This document shows positions 36,908 through 46,404 of a stretch of DNA of 64,000 nucleotides, in pieces (position 1 is the first letter of the stretch; each line of letters begins with the position of its first letter). Made by a program: the position numbers and the translations under genes. The DNA comes from Tetramitus jugosus (lineage: Eukaryota; Heterolobosea; Eutetramitea; Acrasida; Vahlkampfiidae). The stretch spans positions 248,001 to 312,000 of the forward strand of contig OW569383.1 in the NCBI GenBank assembly GCA_937625935.1, written 5' to 3'. Under the pieces are notes generated by a model. That model worked only from the letters and a program-made list of their open reading frames with translations. It did no database searches and was not told the DNA's origin.

Positions 36908-36997
36908 TGCTTCTGGTGGGGTTCGAACCCACGATCCCTGGCTAACTCACTATGTCTACATTATAAGACCAGTGCTTTACCACTAAGCTACAGAAGC
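36908..36997 (-). tRNA. tRNA-Ile (TAT anticodon) with a short intron
   Basis: The minus strand gives acceptor GCTTCTG paired with CAGAAGC, D arm TAGCTTAGTGGTAAAGC, T arm GTGGGTTCGAACCCCAC. The anticodon stem CTGGT pairs with GCCAG only if about 17-18 nt (around ATGTAGACATAGTGAGTT) are removed one base after the anticodon, the standard position of nuclear tRNA introns. The loop then reads CTTATAA, anticodon TAT, which decodes AUA. A T6 run follows at 36905-36900 on the minus strand as terminator. Confidence 0.9.
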
Positions 36998-37376
36998 TGT
37001 TATATTTATAGAAATATCAACAGGGGACATTTCTCCGACCCTCGTTCACTCTCCTTGCTGGATCTTCGTCGCGGGTGCCAAATAATTTGTCAATCGCTCG
37101 ATCGTGGTTGTTGTATTACGAGCGTATCATTGGGTTTGTTCAGTAAAATAAGATTCAATCAGTCATCATCGTGTTTGGTTGCTTGTGAATTGTTTTGTGT
37201 GAAAAAATATTTGGTTTGGGAATGACTTTGATGTCTGAAGCATATTTCTCCGGAAAACGTCCAGTTTGATTTACAGAAGTTTAAAATGTGCTCAAAAACG
37301 TGAACACACTAACAGACATGTTCGAACACATTACTAGGTTTATTATCGTTTTGAAAAATTTGTTAGGGGAGCGTAC
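36998..37376. other. Intergenic region
   Basis: About 379 bp between tRNA-Ile and the 3' end of the ABCG gene. Unlike the other Pol III genes here, I cannot find a target-site duplication or a convincing LINE tail. No gene is supported. Confidence 0.4.
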
Positions 37377-39509
37377 TTAACCACCTCTTGGCTTCTTGAG
37401 CAGAATGACAATGTAGGCCATCACACGACAAAAGACAATGAGCACACCCAGAAAGCCAATATCGATCCAAATGTTGGACAATCGCTGGTCCATGCCATAA
37501 CTCGAAATCACCTGATTGCCAGAAGTGTACATGCAGGGTGGAACCGTGCAGGAAATCTTTGAATTCTTGAATTCATTGATGACGAACGCTTCCAAGCCAA
37601 AATGGAAGATACTGATCCAGTAAATCCAAATGAACCATGGTGGAATATTGTCCACGTTGAGGTAGAAACCACCAAACAACATGAACAGAGTCATAATCAC
37701 AGGTGTGATTGCTTGAGCGACTTCCATTGATGGTGCAACAGCCGCAATCAGCATACCCATCGATTGAGCAGTGATCGAAAGCACAATGACAATCACCAAA
37801 AAGGTAAAGAAGGCTGGTGCAGTTGGATTCAAGCCCACCATCCAGTACACAATCACAGATAGTAACACTGGGAAAATAAAGTTGCTCGGCAGCTCAGCAA
37901 TCGTCTTACCCAGGTAATAACTCGAGACACGATAGGCCTTTGCTCCTCTCTCTCTCATGAAAACAGGTTTCTCAGCCGATAGGAAAGTAATGACAGAACC
38001 AAAGATGCCACCCATGATGGAGAATGTGAGCACAAAGTACAGCACACCAACCTTGTTCTGCACAGAGGACTGAGAATTGTCCAACCGTAGGAAAATGAGA
38101 CCAATGACAACACCCATGATAATCGTTTGGAAGAATCTGGCATTGGTCAACATTTTGTCTCTCGCGATACTGACCAACGATCTCCATGTCAACACTGCCA
38201 ACTGAACAATCCACATGGACTTGTACGAACCATATTTTTTCAGATTTGGATCCAATTCAGCATCCATCTCCGGCTTATGATACACATAATTATTGGAATA
38301 ATAATCTAAAATGTAATCGATACGTTTGCTGTCCAATTGACGCTCCTCTGGATTGTTACTCGTTGACTCTGTGATCAAATCAATGAAAAAATCAGCGGGA
38401 TTGAAATCAGAGGGGCACTTGAACATGTCTGGCTTCTTCTCCGGGTCCAACGACTCTAATCTAGTAAAATACGATGTTGCTCTGTTTGCTTCACCAAAGT
38501 AAGCCACTTTTCCACGCGCCAACAACAACAATTTATCAAACAGCTTGTAAATGTCACTGCGAGGCTGATGGATCGTCATGACCACTGCTCTTCCATTCTC
38601 TGCCAATCGACGAATAGCCTTGATGACGTCCTGTGCAGTCTTTGCGTCCAATCCCGACGTAGGTTCATCCAAAAAGAGAATCGACGGCTCAGACAACAAT
38701 TCAATCGCAATGGCAAGTCTCTTTCGTTCACCACCAGATATTCCCTTTGTAATACCAGGTGTGCCCACATACGTGTCCAAACATTTTGTCAATCCGAGTT
38801 CATCGGCCACAGCCAACACTCTTCTCCTCTTTTCCTTTAGTGAGACTTCACTGCCCAATCGCAACAATGACGCATAACGCAAAGTTTCTCTCACAGTCAT
38901 CGTACCCATCAATACATCATCCTGCTGCACAAACGCACTCAATGCACGAAACGATTTACCAATATTTTGTCCATTGACCGTCACTTCACCCTTTGCTCTT
39001 GTTCTCTGAGCTAAAATGTTGAGTAAACTTGTTTTTCCTGCACCTGAAGGACCCATGATGGCCAAGCATTCACCTGGAGCGACGTGACCACTCATTGGAA
39101 ACAAAATGGTTCTTTTTTCCTTTTTAAAGAGATAGCGGAGTTTTGTCAATGGATTTCCTTGGGCGGGAATATCGGCTCGAACCATGACTTCAAAGTACAA
39201 GTCTTTCCATTCGAGTTGGATAGGTGGTCTACTACCTCCCTTTTTATTCATATTATTGATATTGTTGTTGTTGTTGTTAGTGTTGTTAGATGTACTATAG
39301 TCAATGACTGCATCACCATTGGTATCATTTGATAAGATGACTTCTGGGTGATGTTCTATTGTAGCTATTGTTGTTGTTGTTGATATTTCTGGTTCTATTG
39401 TTGTTGTTGTTGTGTGATTCATGTTGTTGTTGTTGTTATTGTCATCATTGTTGACCGAAATGGGAAAACTACTCAGTGTTGGTGACGACATTGTTATCTG
39501 CGGTGACAC
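37377..39509 (-). CDS. ABCG-type half transporter (White/WBC family)
   Basis: A 710-residue half transporter in the reverse order typical of ABCG proteins (nucleotide-binding domain first). Residues 1-105 are Asn/Thr-rich. Walker A GPSGAGKTSLLN (about 155), Q-loop FVQQDDVLMGTMTVRE, signature ISGGERKRLAIA (about 250), Walker B ILFLDEPTSGLD (about 275), H-loop VMTIHQPRS. Residues about 440-700 are the ABC2 membrane domain with six helices (e.g. IIMGVVIGLIFLRL, LSVIVYWMVGL, ITPVIMTLFMLFGGFYL) and the ABCG extracellular loop with Cys residues (CTVPPCMY). ABCG half transporters dimerise and export sterols, lipids or drugs; substrate is unknown. No intron. Confidence 0.93.
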   Translation of the reverse strand: MSPQITMSSPTLSSFPISVNNDDNNNNNNMNHTTTTTIEPEISTTTTIATIEHHPEVILSNDTNGDAVIDYSTSNNTNNNNNNINNMNKKGGSRPPIQLEWKDLYFEVMVRADIPAQGNPLTKLRYLFKKEKRTILFPMSGHVAPGECLAIMGPSGAGKTSLLNILAQRTRAKGEVTVNGQNIGKSFRALSAFVQQDDVLMGTMTVRETLRYASLLRLGSEVSLKEKRRRVLAVADELGLTKCLDTYVGTPGITKGISGGERKRLAIAIELLSEPSILFLDEPTSGLDAKTAQDVIKAIRRLAENGRAVVMTIHQPRSDIYKLFDKLLLLARGKVAYFGEANRATSYFTRLESLDPEKKPDMFKCPSDFNPADFFIDLITESTSNNPEERQLDSKRIDYILDYYSNNYVYHKPEMDAELDPNLKKYGSYKSMWIVQLAVLTWRSLVSIARDKMLTNARFFQTIIMGVVIGLIFLRLDNSQSSVQNKVGVLYFVLTFSIMGGIFGSVITFLSAEKPVFMRERGAKAYRVSSYYLGKTIAELPSNFIFPVLLSVIVYWMVGLNPTAPAFFTFLVIVIVLSITAQSMGMLIAAVAPSMEVAQAITPVIMTLFMLFGGFYLNVDNIPPWFIWIYWISIFHFGLEAFVINEFKNSKISCTVPPCMYTSGNQVISSYGMDQRLSNIWIDIGFLGVLIVFCRVMAYIVILLKKPRGG

Positions 39510-39964
39510 TGATGTTGTTGTTGCGTGTTTTTATTTCCTGGTGTTTGTTGAATGTCTGTCGATGAGGTTGTTTGTGCTTGCGCAAGAAATAGGGAAGCTA
39601 AAAGGCAGAATGAACGGTGAATCTCTCGTCTTCCTCGAAAGTCACCCAACAAGAAGCTTGAATTCAGCCGATGCGCGACAACATATTCGGAATTTGGAGC
39701 GGATGGCGAATTGTTTTTTTCTCCAATCCACCGAACAATTCCCACAAGAGTCCATTTCGGGTTTATTTTTCCGAATACAAAAAGGACATCCGATGTTCTT
39801 CTGTGATGCATGGATGATGGTTTTATTGTAAAGGGTTACAACCCAAAGTCTCAGTATAAAACATGTCACACAATCATGAATGTAGAACCAACACCAACAA
39901 CAAAACAAATGAAAGCAGGACGTCAAGCAGTCGCAAACATCATTAGTAACAATATCCAAAGACA
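39510..39964. other. Divergent intergenic region
   Basis: About 455 bp upstream of the ABCG gene and of the ribonucleotide reductase remnant. Frames here lack motifs. Part of the reductase N-terminus could lie at 39870-39964 but no reading frame there resembles it. Confidence 0.35.
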
Positions 39965-41166
39965 CAGAGAAGCGCTTGTTGGAGGATGGAGTGACCAATG
40001 AAGAGTGGTATCAGACTGTTGCCAGAGTTGTGAATGGTACAATGAATATGAGCAAGAACTGGATGGTCAAGTCTGGATTGGGATGGGATGAGTCAGTAGC
40101 AACTGAGATGGCAGAAGAGTTGTATGACAGGATCTTTACTATGAAGTTCTTACCACCCGGTAGAGGACTCTAGGCTATGGGATCTCCTATCACTGAAGAG
40201 AAACGTCTATTTGCCAGTCTTAACAATGTAGGTACAACATTCTGTAAGTGTAAGTTGTTTCTAACTGCAGTGATTAGTGTGCTTTCGCTTCAACTGGGAG
40301 TATTACAGAGTCTGTAAGCAAGTGTTTTGAATTCATGATGGATATGGCTATGCTTGGTATTGGTGTTGGCTTTGATACAAAAGGAAAGGGTAAGGTGGTT
40401 GTCAGAGGTACTTGTCATCCACTTAGTGGTGATCTGGTACATGTTGTTGAAGACACTCGTGAGGGATGGGTCAAGTCATTGAAACTATTGATTGATAGCT
40501 ACTTCACAGAGAGCTATGGAGACGTACAGTTTGATTATTCATTGATTAGACAAGCAGGTCTTCCTATCAGAGGATTTGGTGGTGTTTCAAGTGGTCCAGA
40601 ACGTCTGAAGGTCATGCATGATCACATCAGACAAGTCCTTGATAAGAACAAGGGATCTGCAATTACAGCCACTATCATTGTTGATCTGATGAATCTGGTT
40701 GGAAAGTGTGTTGTGTCAGGCAATGTCAGAAGGTATGTGACATGATTTGTATATTCTGGTGACTAATACGTTTATAGAACTGCTGAGATTTCCTTTGGTG
40801 ATCCAGATGAGGAGTTCATGGATCTGAAGAATTATGAGAAGAATCCTTATCGTATGGACTTTGGTTACATCTCCAACAACTCTGTATTTGCATCACTTGG
40901 TATCGATTATACAGATGCTAAGTCTGATATTGTACAATGACATAATCTAACACTTTATTCTAGAACAAACCCTTGAGAGCTACGAGTTATGCTGTCTAGT
41001 AGAGACCTTCCCAGCTAAACACGAGTCTCTGGAAGACTATATGAAGATTCTGCATTATGCATTGTTCTATGCAAAGTACAGTTAGTCTGTTAGCTGGTGC
41101 AACACCTGGAATGCATTATCCAAAGAGCAAGTATTACATCAGAAGAATGCGTATTGCAACATGCCA
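39965..41166 (+). pseudogene. Decayed class II (adenosylcobalamin-dependent) ribonucleotide reductase
   Basis: Coding pieces appear in family order. 39965-40227: EEWYQTVARVVNG, FLPPGRGL, then a TAG (40171-40173) exactly where the family has Trp, then AMGSPITEEKRLFASLNN. Intron 40228-40277 (50 nt). 40278-40732: CAFASTGSITESVSKCFEFM, LGIGVGFD, GLPIRGFGGVSSGP, NLVGKCVVSGNVR. Intron 40733-40777 (45 nt). 40778-40931: RTAEISFGDPDEEFMDLKNY, ISNNSVFASLG. Then a deletion: the NGEPG region is lost, and the frame resumes at about 40963 with EQTLESYELCCLVETFPAKH and HYALFYAK, followed after another loss and frame change by TVSLLAGATPGMHYPKSKYY. Class II enzymes make deoxyribonucleotides using vitamin B12. 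Nonsense codon, two internal deletions and lost C-terminal cysteines show it is dead. Confidence 0.85.
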
Positions 41167-41331
41167 ATAATACGCAATCACCAACGTATCTACCCATGTT
41201 CCTATTGTGTTGTATGTATCTTCTACATATTTTGTCAATCAAGTTCAATACAGGTCGTGGAAGGTCTGACAAGTTCAACGCTGTTGTTGATAAAGATTCT
41301 ATGATTAAATAAAAAAATAAGTGCACACAAC

Positions 41332-42171
41332 ATGGCTTGGAAGGGTAAACAATTCGATATTGAAACAAGTGATAAGAAGAGCTCAATCAACATCCACCAT
41401 TTCTTTCTTCGATTGTCATTCTATTCACAACTACCCACAACACCAAATGAGCGAAAGTTTGCCACAGTTCATTTTCACTACACTGACAAAACTGACTTTT
41501 CTCTATTCGAGATGAGTGGGTGGAGTCCACCTCTATTCAAAACAGTGGAAGATAAGTATTATCAATTGCCAAGTCAATACTCTCATTTAGCTCACATGGT
41601 TTGGATTAAGAGAAGAGTACATTTAGAACCAGAGCACAAAGAAGAATGGATAATCAGTTTTGTACAGCTCTGCCTTGATAATAAGCGTTTGGAAATGAAA
41701 GAGAGGACGTGTGAATCAGTGGAGAAGAGAAACGAAGTTCTGAACGAAAACGGGATATACATAACGGATGAGTTAACTCTGAAAGAAACTCTACTGATAT
41801 ACAAGCAGATTTACACCCACAATAGCGGACTGAGTTGTTGTATTTCTTCTACTCTATTTCCAGATGGAGATTTTTATAATCATGGAACATTGAAGGGTGT
41901 ACAAGAAGAAGATATTGAGAGATTACTGGAACAATTAAGTGTAGAGAAAGGATTGCATGCAATTGTTGAATTAATGAGAAGAACAGACAATGAATCTTAT
42001 GAACAGCTACCCACACCTACAAAACAAAAGAAGAGAAACAACCCTCTTGCAGAACAGAATGAAGAGGAATTACCTTCTGAAAAAGAATTGTTGACGATTC
42101 TCTCTTCTTCTGAATTCAAAGAAGCTAGCCAATTCATCCATCAAACTTTTTCCAGTAAGTCACCAAGCTGA
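41332..42171 (+). CDS. Hypothetical protein
   Basis: A 279-residue protein without recognised domain. The first half mixes beta-type segments (KFATVHFHYTDKTDFSLFEM, MVWIKRRVHLEPEHKEEWII) and the middle is helical (TLKETLLIYKQIYT; EEDIERLLEQLSVEKGLHAI). The last 60 residues are charged and include a basic KQKKRN cluster that could be a nuclear localisation signal, followed by a Ser-rich end. The frame starts at an ATG shortly after the reductase remnant; composition matches other genes here. Function is unknown. Confidence 0.6.
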   Translation: MAWKGKQFDIETSDKKSSINIHHFFLRLSFYSQLPTTPNERKFATVHFHYTDKTDFSLFEMSGWSPPLFKTVEDKYYQLPSQYSHLAHMVWIKRRVHLEPEHKEEWIISFVQLCLDNKRLEMKERTCESVEKRNEVLNENGIYITDELTLKETLLIYKQIYTHNSGLSCCISSTLFPDGDFYNHGTLKGVQEEDIERLLEQLSVEKGLHAIVELMRRTDNESYEQLPTPTKQKKRNNPLAEQNEEELPSEKELLTILSSSEFKEASQFIHQTFSSKSPS

Positions 42172-42314
42172 AGTTCATTTACAATTAAAGCAGAAGATGT
42201 CAAGTGGTTTCCCGGATATATCTGTCGCTTCTGTATGCTCACCCAATGCACGCTTTGCTCTTTCATCAGCGATGAATTCTTTAGCTTTCTTTTTCGACAC
42301 ATGTTCGTTGTTGT

Positions 42315-42941
42315 TCAATCAAATGGCCAGCAGATAAAAATTGATAAAATTCTGTTTCCAATTCTTGTAACCCTGAAACACGATTTTCTAATTGCAATTA
42401 ATTTCTGAAATGAAATCATCTTGTGCTTTCTGTTGGAGGAGCTTTTGTAATTCTGCTTTGTCTTCTTGCTGTTTCTGGACATACCATCGTCCCATAAACG
42501 ATAGTTGCAAGCAGAAGAATATACATCGTTTCCATCCTTGCTATTCTTCAATCCTATGTAAAAGTAGAAATTCACTCTTGAACCAGATTGCTGTGGTGGA
42601 GAGCATGAGGTTTTATCGGCTACAGCCCGAAACTGAGCTTGTCCACCAACATTTACAATACCCCTGACCTCTATTGTATAGTACGTTGACTCTTTTCTAT
42701 TAGCTACTACAAACCCTGCATTTAGATTATACCAGTTGTTGTTGGCAGTGGACAGTGTCACAGAATCCGATCCTGCAAGGGTAGTTGTAACAGCGAAACC
42801 AACACATGATGGTCATGGGTTCTCTATACCACTAGTATAATCCCAGCCATGATACAGAGTGTCACCTTTTACCAGATCATACTGAGCTGTAACAGCACCG
42901 ATGACGATGGTTAGTAACAATAGTATATATCCAATCTTCAT
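42315..42941 (-). CDS. Small secreted protein, frame interrupted by TGA or a 57-nt intron
   Basis: The minus-strand ATG at 42941 starts a clean signal peptide (MKIGYILLLLTIVIGAVTAQ). After 42 codons the frame meets TGA (42815-42813), then stays open in the same frame to 42315. Two readings fit. (a) The TGA replaces a Trp codon (context ENP-stop-PSCVGF) in a damaged gene. (b) A 57-nt intron with a GTATAG donor and TTGCAG acceptor spans the stop and splices in frame. The mature part has paired Cys residues and beta-rich sequence (YYTIEVRGIVNVGGQAQF, SRVNFYFYIGLKNS), and a basic tail of doubtful origin. Family not recognised. Confidence 0.55.
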
Positions 42942-43003
42942 TTCAAGTCTGTAGTTTGTTTTAACGAGTACGACAAAAAATCAATTAGTTGTATATAATG
43001 GAA

Positions 43004-43279
43004 TCACATCCGTAGCACAGTTCCACTAGCTACTACACATGCTATTCTTGTACGATGTTCCACGCTCACAGGGAAATCCTGTTCATGAAAACCATTGCTC
43101 GTATACACTTCTACAGATATATCGTTCCATCTAGTAAAGTTCTTCTTTGGGATATTGATCATTACATCTGTAGTGTCTGGTGAGTTTGCGTGATTGGTTG
43201 CCCAGAAGATACATCTCTGTGATGGCTGTGGTATATCGCTAGTAATGAACCATAAGGGTGATTGAATTGATATTGATTC
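43004..43279 (-). pseudogene. Coding-like fragment, no start codon
   Basis: On the minus strand 91 codons are open between stops. The translation (PLWFITSDIPQPSQRCIFWA, NIPKKNFTRWNDISVEVYTS, HRTRIACVVASGTVLRM) has globular-protein composition, but there is no ATG near its start and no splice partner that I can defend upstream. It may be the last exon of a lost gene or a fragment of a secreted protein, given its secreted neighbours. No family recognised. Confidence 0.4.
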
Positions 43280-43412
43280 TCAACAACTACGATCGGGCAA
43301 CCAAATATTCTTCTGTTCAGGGCGGTAATGTCATCGAGAGCAGCACAGACACAGGTTGAGAGAAGATAGACATGGTCTTGTTTTCAAAAGAGAAACAAAA
43401 AAGAAAAAAAAT

Positions 43413-44315
43413 TTATGGATACATAATGTCCCAATGGTTTCCTTCCTTGGCATAGATGCTTCCAGAGGATGCCTTCCACATCTCAGCTCCATCACCTCTT
43501 CTGCCAGCGTGAGCAAAGCTAGAAGTGATATAGTTGTTAATGCAAGAGTTCAATGAGATATCGAGCTTGTAACCATTGCTGTGGCTGTAAGCACCACCAG
43601 CATGACCAATCTCAGTTCCTCCAGTGATGGTAATTGGGCATCCAGAGGCTCTCTTGAGTGTCAAAATCTTGTCAATCGTTCCACTGTTGACTTGATCCAA
43701 AGAGGTGCATCTACGGTTGTTCTTATCGTGGCATCCACCAGAGGAGGAAACTGCGATACCGGCAGAACGAACCTTGTTCAAAGCATCACCATTGGACATT
43801 TTGTAACCAGAAGCAGAGTCACTCATGGAGAACAAGCCCTTGATGTTTTGGACGTGACCAGCAGCCTCAGATGCCTTACCCAAACCGTCCAACACCTTAT
43901 TCCACTTAATCTTCTTCCAGAATGGCTTATCAGTCATGGATTGAGGTCTCTTGTAACCCAACACATTGGCAACCTTCTCAGCCTTGTTCACATAGTTCAT
44001 CAAGTCCTCGAAAGAGAACTCTGAGTCACTGTAGAAATCAGGTTGAGTGATGCAAACAGCAGGACACATCATACCTCTTGGACAATTGTTCAAGCATCTG
44101 ATTTCGGAATCGGAGAGAACGAGAGCGGTGTCTTGATACTTTGAACCACCGTGAGCACGGAGACTACTTCTGCGTCTGACGACATCAGACAGAGCATAAC
44201 GGGTACCACCATTGCTGCCATTGTCAGCACGGAGACCACTTCTGCGAGAAGCAGAGACAACAACAGCAAAGTAAACAAACAATGCGACTAGAACAAGGAG
44301 AGACTTGATAGACAT
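43413..44315 (-). CDS. Secreted M15-like (D-Ala-D-Ala carboxypeptidase-type) protein
   Basis: From the ATG at 44315 the protein is 300 residues. A signal peptide (SLLVLVALFVYFAVVVSA) is followed by two similar Arg/Ser-rich blocks (RRSGLRADNGSN and RRSSLRAHGGSK), then a Cys pair region (CLNNCPRGMMCPAVC). The C-terminal half resembles the M15 peptidase fold: GCPITITGGTEIGHAGGAYS, then SHSNGYKLDIS, which fits the S-x-H-x-x-G-x-x-x-D zinc motif with a shifted His, and the terminal GNHWDI, equivalent to the W-x-H/H-W zinc ligand. Such enzymes cleave bacterial peptidoglycan; a secreted or phagosomal digestive role is inferred for a bacterivore. A frame extends 33 codons upstream of 44315 but would bury the signal peptide. 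Confidence 0.75.
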   Translation of the reverse strand: MSIKSLLVLVALFVYFAVVVSASRRSGLRADNGSNGGTRYALSDVVRRRSSLRAHGGSKYQDTALVLSDSEIRCLNNCPRGMMCPAVCITQPDFYSDSEFSFEDLMNYVNKAEKVANVLGYKRPQSMTDKPFWKKIKWNKVLDGLGKASEAAGHVQNIKGLFSMSDSASGYKMSNGDALNKVRSAGIAVSSSGGCHDKNNRRCTSLDQVNSGTIDKILTLKRASGCPITITGGTEIGHAGGAYSHSNGYKLDISLNSCINNYITSSFAHAGRRGDGAEMWKASSGSIYAKEGNHWDIMYP

Positions 44316-44569
44316 GATGATTTGTGTGTATATGTACGATGTTGATAAAAAGGATGATGAGGAGAAGAAGATGTTTTGTTGGGGGAGGCAAACCGAAAAA
44401 AATGTCGTCGTCACCCAGCCTGAGGCCCCTGCTGCGATTGTAAAGTGTTTCGGTCAAAAATAAAATTGGGGTTCACATCCATCACGAGCCCAATTACTTC
44501 TTCTTTCCCGCCAGAACTGCTCGTGGTAAAAAGTTCAACAAGGCGCGGGAACAAAAACAAGCAAAAAAT
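44316..44569. promoter_or_regulatory. Divergent promoter region
   Basis: This 254-bp gap separates the start codons of the M15-like gene (minus) and an RCC1 gene (plus), so both promoters must lie here. No defined element is recognised. Confidence 0.4.
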
Positions 44570-45724
44570 ATGGCAGGGGCCATTGTAGCGACATGGGGCA
44601 AGAGTGTGCATGAAACAGAGGGTACACCAATCAAGAAAATTGCAGTGCCCGTCAAGGTCAAACTTCCCAGAACTGAAACTTCAAGAGTCGTGTCAGTGTC
44701 CTGTGGTGGTCAATTTTCAGCTCTGTTGACAGAGTCTGGTCATGTTTACACGTTTGGATCAAGTAAGGATGGTAGATTGGGATACAAGGTACAAGAAGCA
44801 ACTCAAGCCTTTCCTAAGAGAATCGAATGCTTGAACAACGTGTCACAGCTCAGTTGCGGTACCTGGCATGGTTTGTGTCTCACATCGGATCACCAAGTGT
44901 ACATCTGGGGTAGGACAACAGTGCAGTACGATGGTCCTACAATTGTACGATCGCTCTCGGATCTGGCTCATAGCGACCCGGTCATCAAAGTGGGTGCTGG
45001 TTATGCCTACAGTGCCGCACTTACCAGATCAGGTAGATTGTTTCTGTGGGGAAAGAATGGCCAGGGGAAGATGGGATTCGGTCCCGATGTTGCAGCCGTA
45101 GAAGAGCCGAGATACCTCTCGGATTTTGTTGTTCGAGACTTTAGTCTGGGATATGAATCGACGGTGTTCTGTACTGTTGATGGCCGAGTGTTCTCCATGG
45201 GCTCCAACGATTACTATCAGTTGGGTATAGGAAAGAATAAGAGCGCAAGAGATAGGCCTCATCTCGTACATTGTGCAGACTTTCAGTCTGACCCAGTTAT
45301 TCAAGTCTCGACATCTGTTGGTAGTGCCCATAACTGTCACTCTGGAGCTGTGACACATTCTGGGGCCTTGTACATGTGGGGTTCTGGCTACAAATTCAAA
45401 TTAGGAACAAATACTTTGGATGATCAACCTACTCCCATACGAATTACGTTCTTTGACAAACTTGGATTGCGAGTGCAAAAGCTCGTGTGTGGAGGCATAC
45501 ACAATCAAGTACTTACAATAGATCATCAGATTTACTCGTGGGGTTGTGGTAGTGACGGTAGACTCGGACATCCAGAATCTGACGGTCATCGCTATCTATA
45601 CAAGGAAGAAACACCTCGGCGTGTACAGTTCTCTGCACCGAGAAAGGTGTTAGATCTCGCTTCGAGCTACTATCATGTACTGGCGATTCTGGACGAGTCA
45701 CAGACAACTGAAAACCACAAGTGA
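44570..45724 (+). CDS. RCC1-repeat protein
   Basis: A 384-residue protein consisting almost entirely of RCC1 blades: VVSVSCGGQFSALLTESGHV followed by YTFGSSKDGRLGYK; QLSCGTWHGLCLTSDHQVYI-WG; KVGAGYAYSAALTRSGRLFL-WGKNGQGKMG; VFSMGSNDYYQLGIG; SGALYMWGSGYKFKLGTNTL; LVCGGIHNQVLTIDHQIYSW-GCGSDGRLGH; LASSYYHVLAILDES. Seven blades complete a beta-propeller, the length of RCC1 itself (about 420). No other domain. Exchange-factor activity cannot be inferred. It lies divergent from the M15-like gene and convergent with a membrane protein gene. Confidence 0.88.
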   Translation: MAGAIVATWGKSVHETEGTPIKKIAVPVKVKLPRTETSRVVSVSCGGQFSALLTESGHVYTFGSSKDGRLGYKVQEATQAFPKRIECLNNVSQLSCGTWHGLCLTSDHQVYIWGRTTVQYDGPTIVRSLSDLAHSDPVIKVGAGYAYSAALTRSGRLFLWGKNGQGKMGFGPDVAAVEEPRYLSDFVVRDFSLGYESTVFCTVDGRVFSMGSNDYYQLGIGKNKSARDRPHLVHCADFQSDPVIQVSTSVGSAHNCHSGAVTHSGALYMWGSGYKFKLGTNTLDDQPTPIRITFFDKLGLRVQKLVCGGIHNQVLTIDHQIYSWGCGSDGRLGHPESDGHRYLYKEETPRRVQFSAPRKVLDLASSYYHVLAILDESQTTENHK

Positions 45725-45783
45725 AACAACTCACAAGCACAAGCTCACTCATTTTCAGTTCTCTGATCATTTATTTGTTTCAT

Positions 45784-46404
45784 TTACAACTGCTGTGTTA
45801 GCTTTTCATTCTTTCGCACAAAGGAAAACGTGTCGTACATGTTCTTTGTCGCATGAATAATCGATTGACCATAGGCCAAGCAACCCATTGAAGCCACCAT
45901 TTCAATACCATATGTCCTACCACAGCAATAAAACATTGACACCGAGGCACAACACAATCCAAACATGCTAAAATTCAATGACCAACAGCAAATGCTAGGA
46001 ATAATACCTAATCACTTTGGGATCAAATGACAAACAAAAGAGCTAAACAATGTTACGATAGAGGTCACTAGAAACAATAGAGCAAATAAGCTCTTGTGCA
46101 AGGTAATGCATCCTTCAGTGTCACCTCTCATCCAACATGAGTTCTGATACACGTAATGCGCAAAGAGACAACACGTGCACACTGTGTGGACCAAATTCAG
46201 CCATAGTACAGTTCTAATGTTACTCGTCGAAAAAACAAAGCTCGAAAGCTTTTGAAGGAGTTTGCTCTGGAATGTTTGGGGTTTCTTTTTGTAATCTTGG
46301 TTGACCGCACCTGAAAAAAAGTTTCGGTCCTTTGAAAAAAGGGCTTCTCTTTCATTGTCGAACTGGTTGTTCATATTTTCTTCGTTTGATGTTTCGTCCA
46401 ACAT
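45784..46404 (-). CDS. Small four-helix membrane protein with an in-frame TGA
   Basis: From the ATG at 46404 the frame reads 130 codons, meets TGA (46014-46012), and continues in the same frame for 76 codons to 45784. Upstream of the stop are an acidic N-terminus and two membrane helices (TVLWLNLVHTVCTCCLFAHY; LFALLFLVTSIVTLFSSFVC). Downstream, LGIIPSICCWSLNFSMFGLC and EMVASMGCLAYGQSII make two more, and the polar end (FVRKNEKL) makes a sensible tail. The stop context (CHLIPK-stop-LGIIPS) would suit Trp. So the gene is either truncated by a G-to-A change, read through, or mis-sequenced at one base. Tetraspan-like topology; family unknown. Confidence 0.6.

Noticed and set aside
36998-37260. 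Fifth LINE insertion, upstream of tRNA-Ile
   Set aside because: Weak tail-like words (GTTTTGTGTGAAAAAA) occur, but no target duplication and no alignable family sequence were found.
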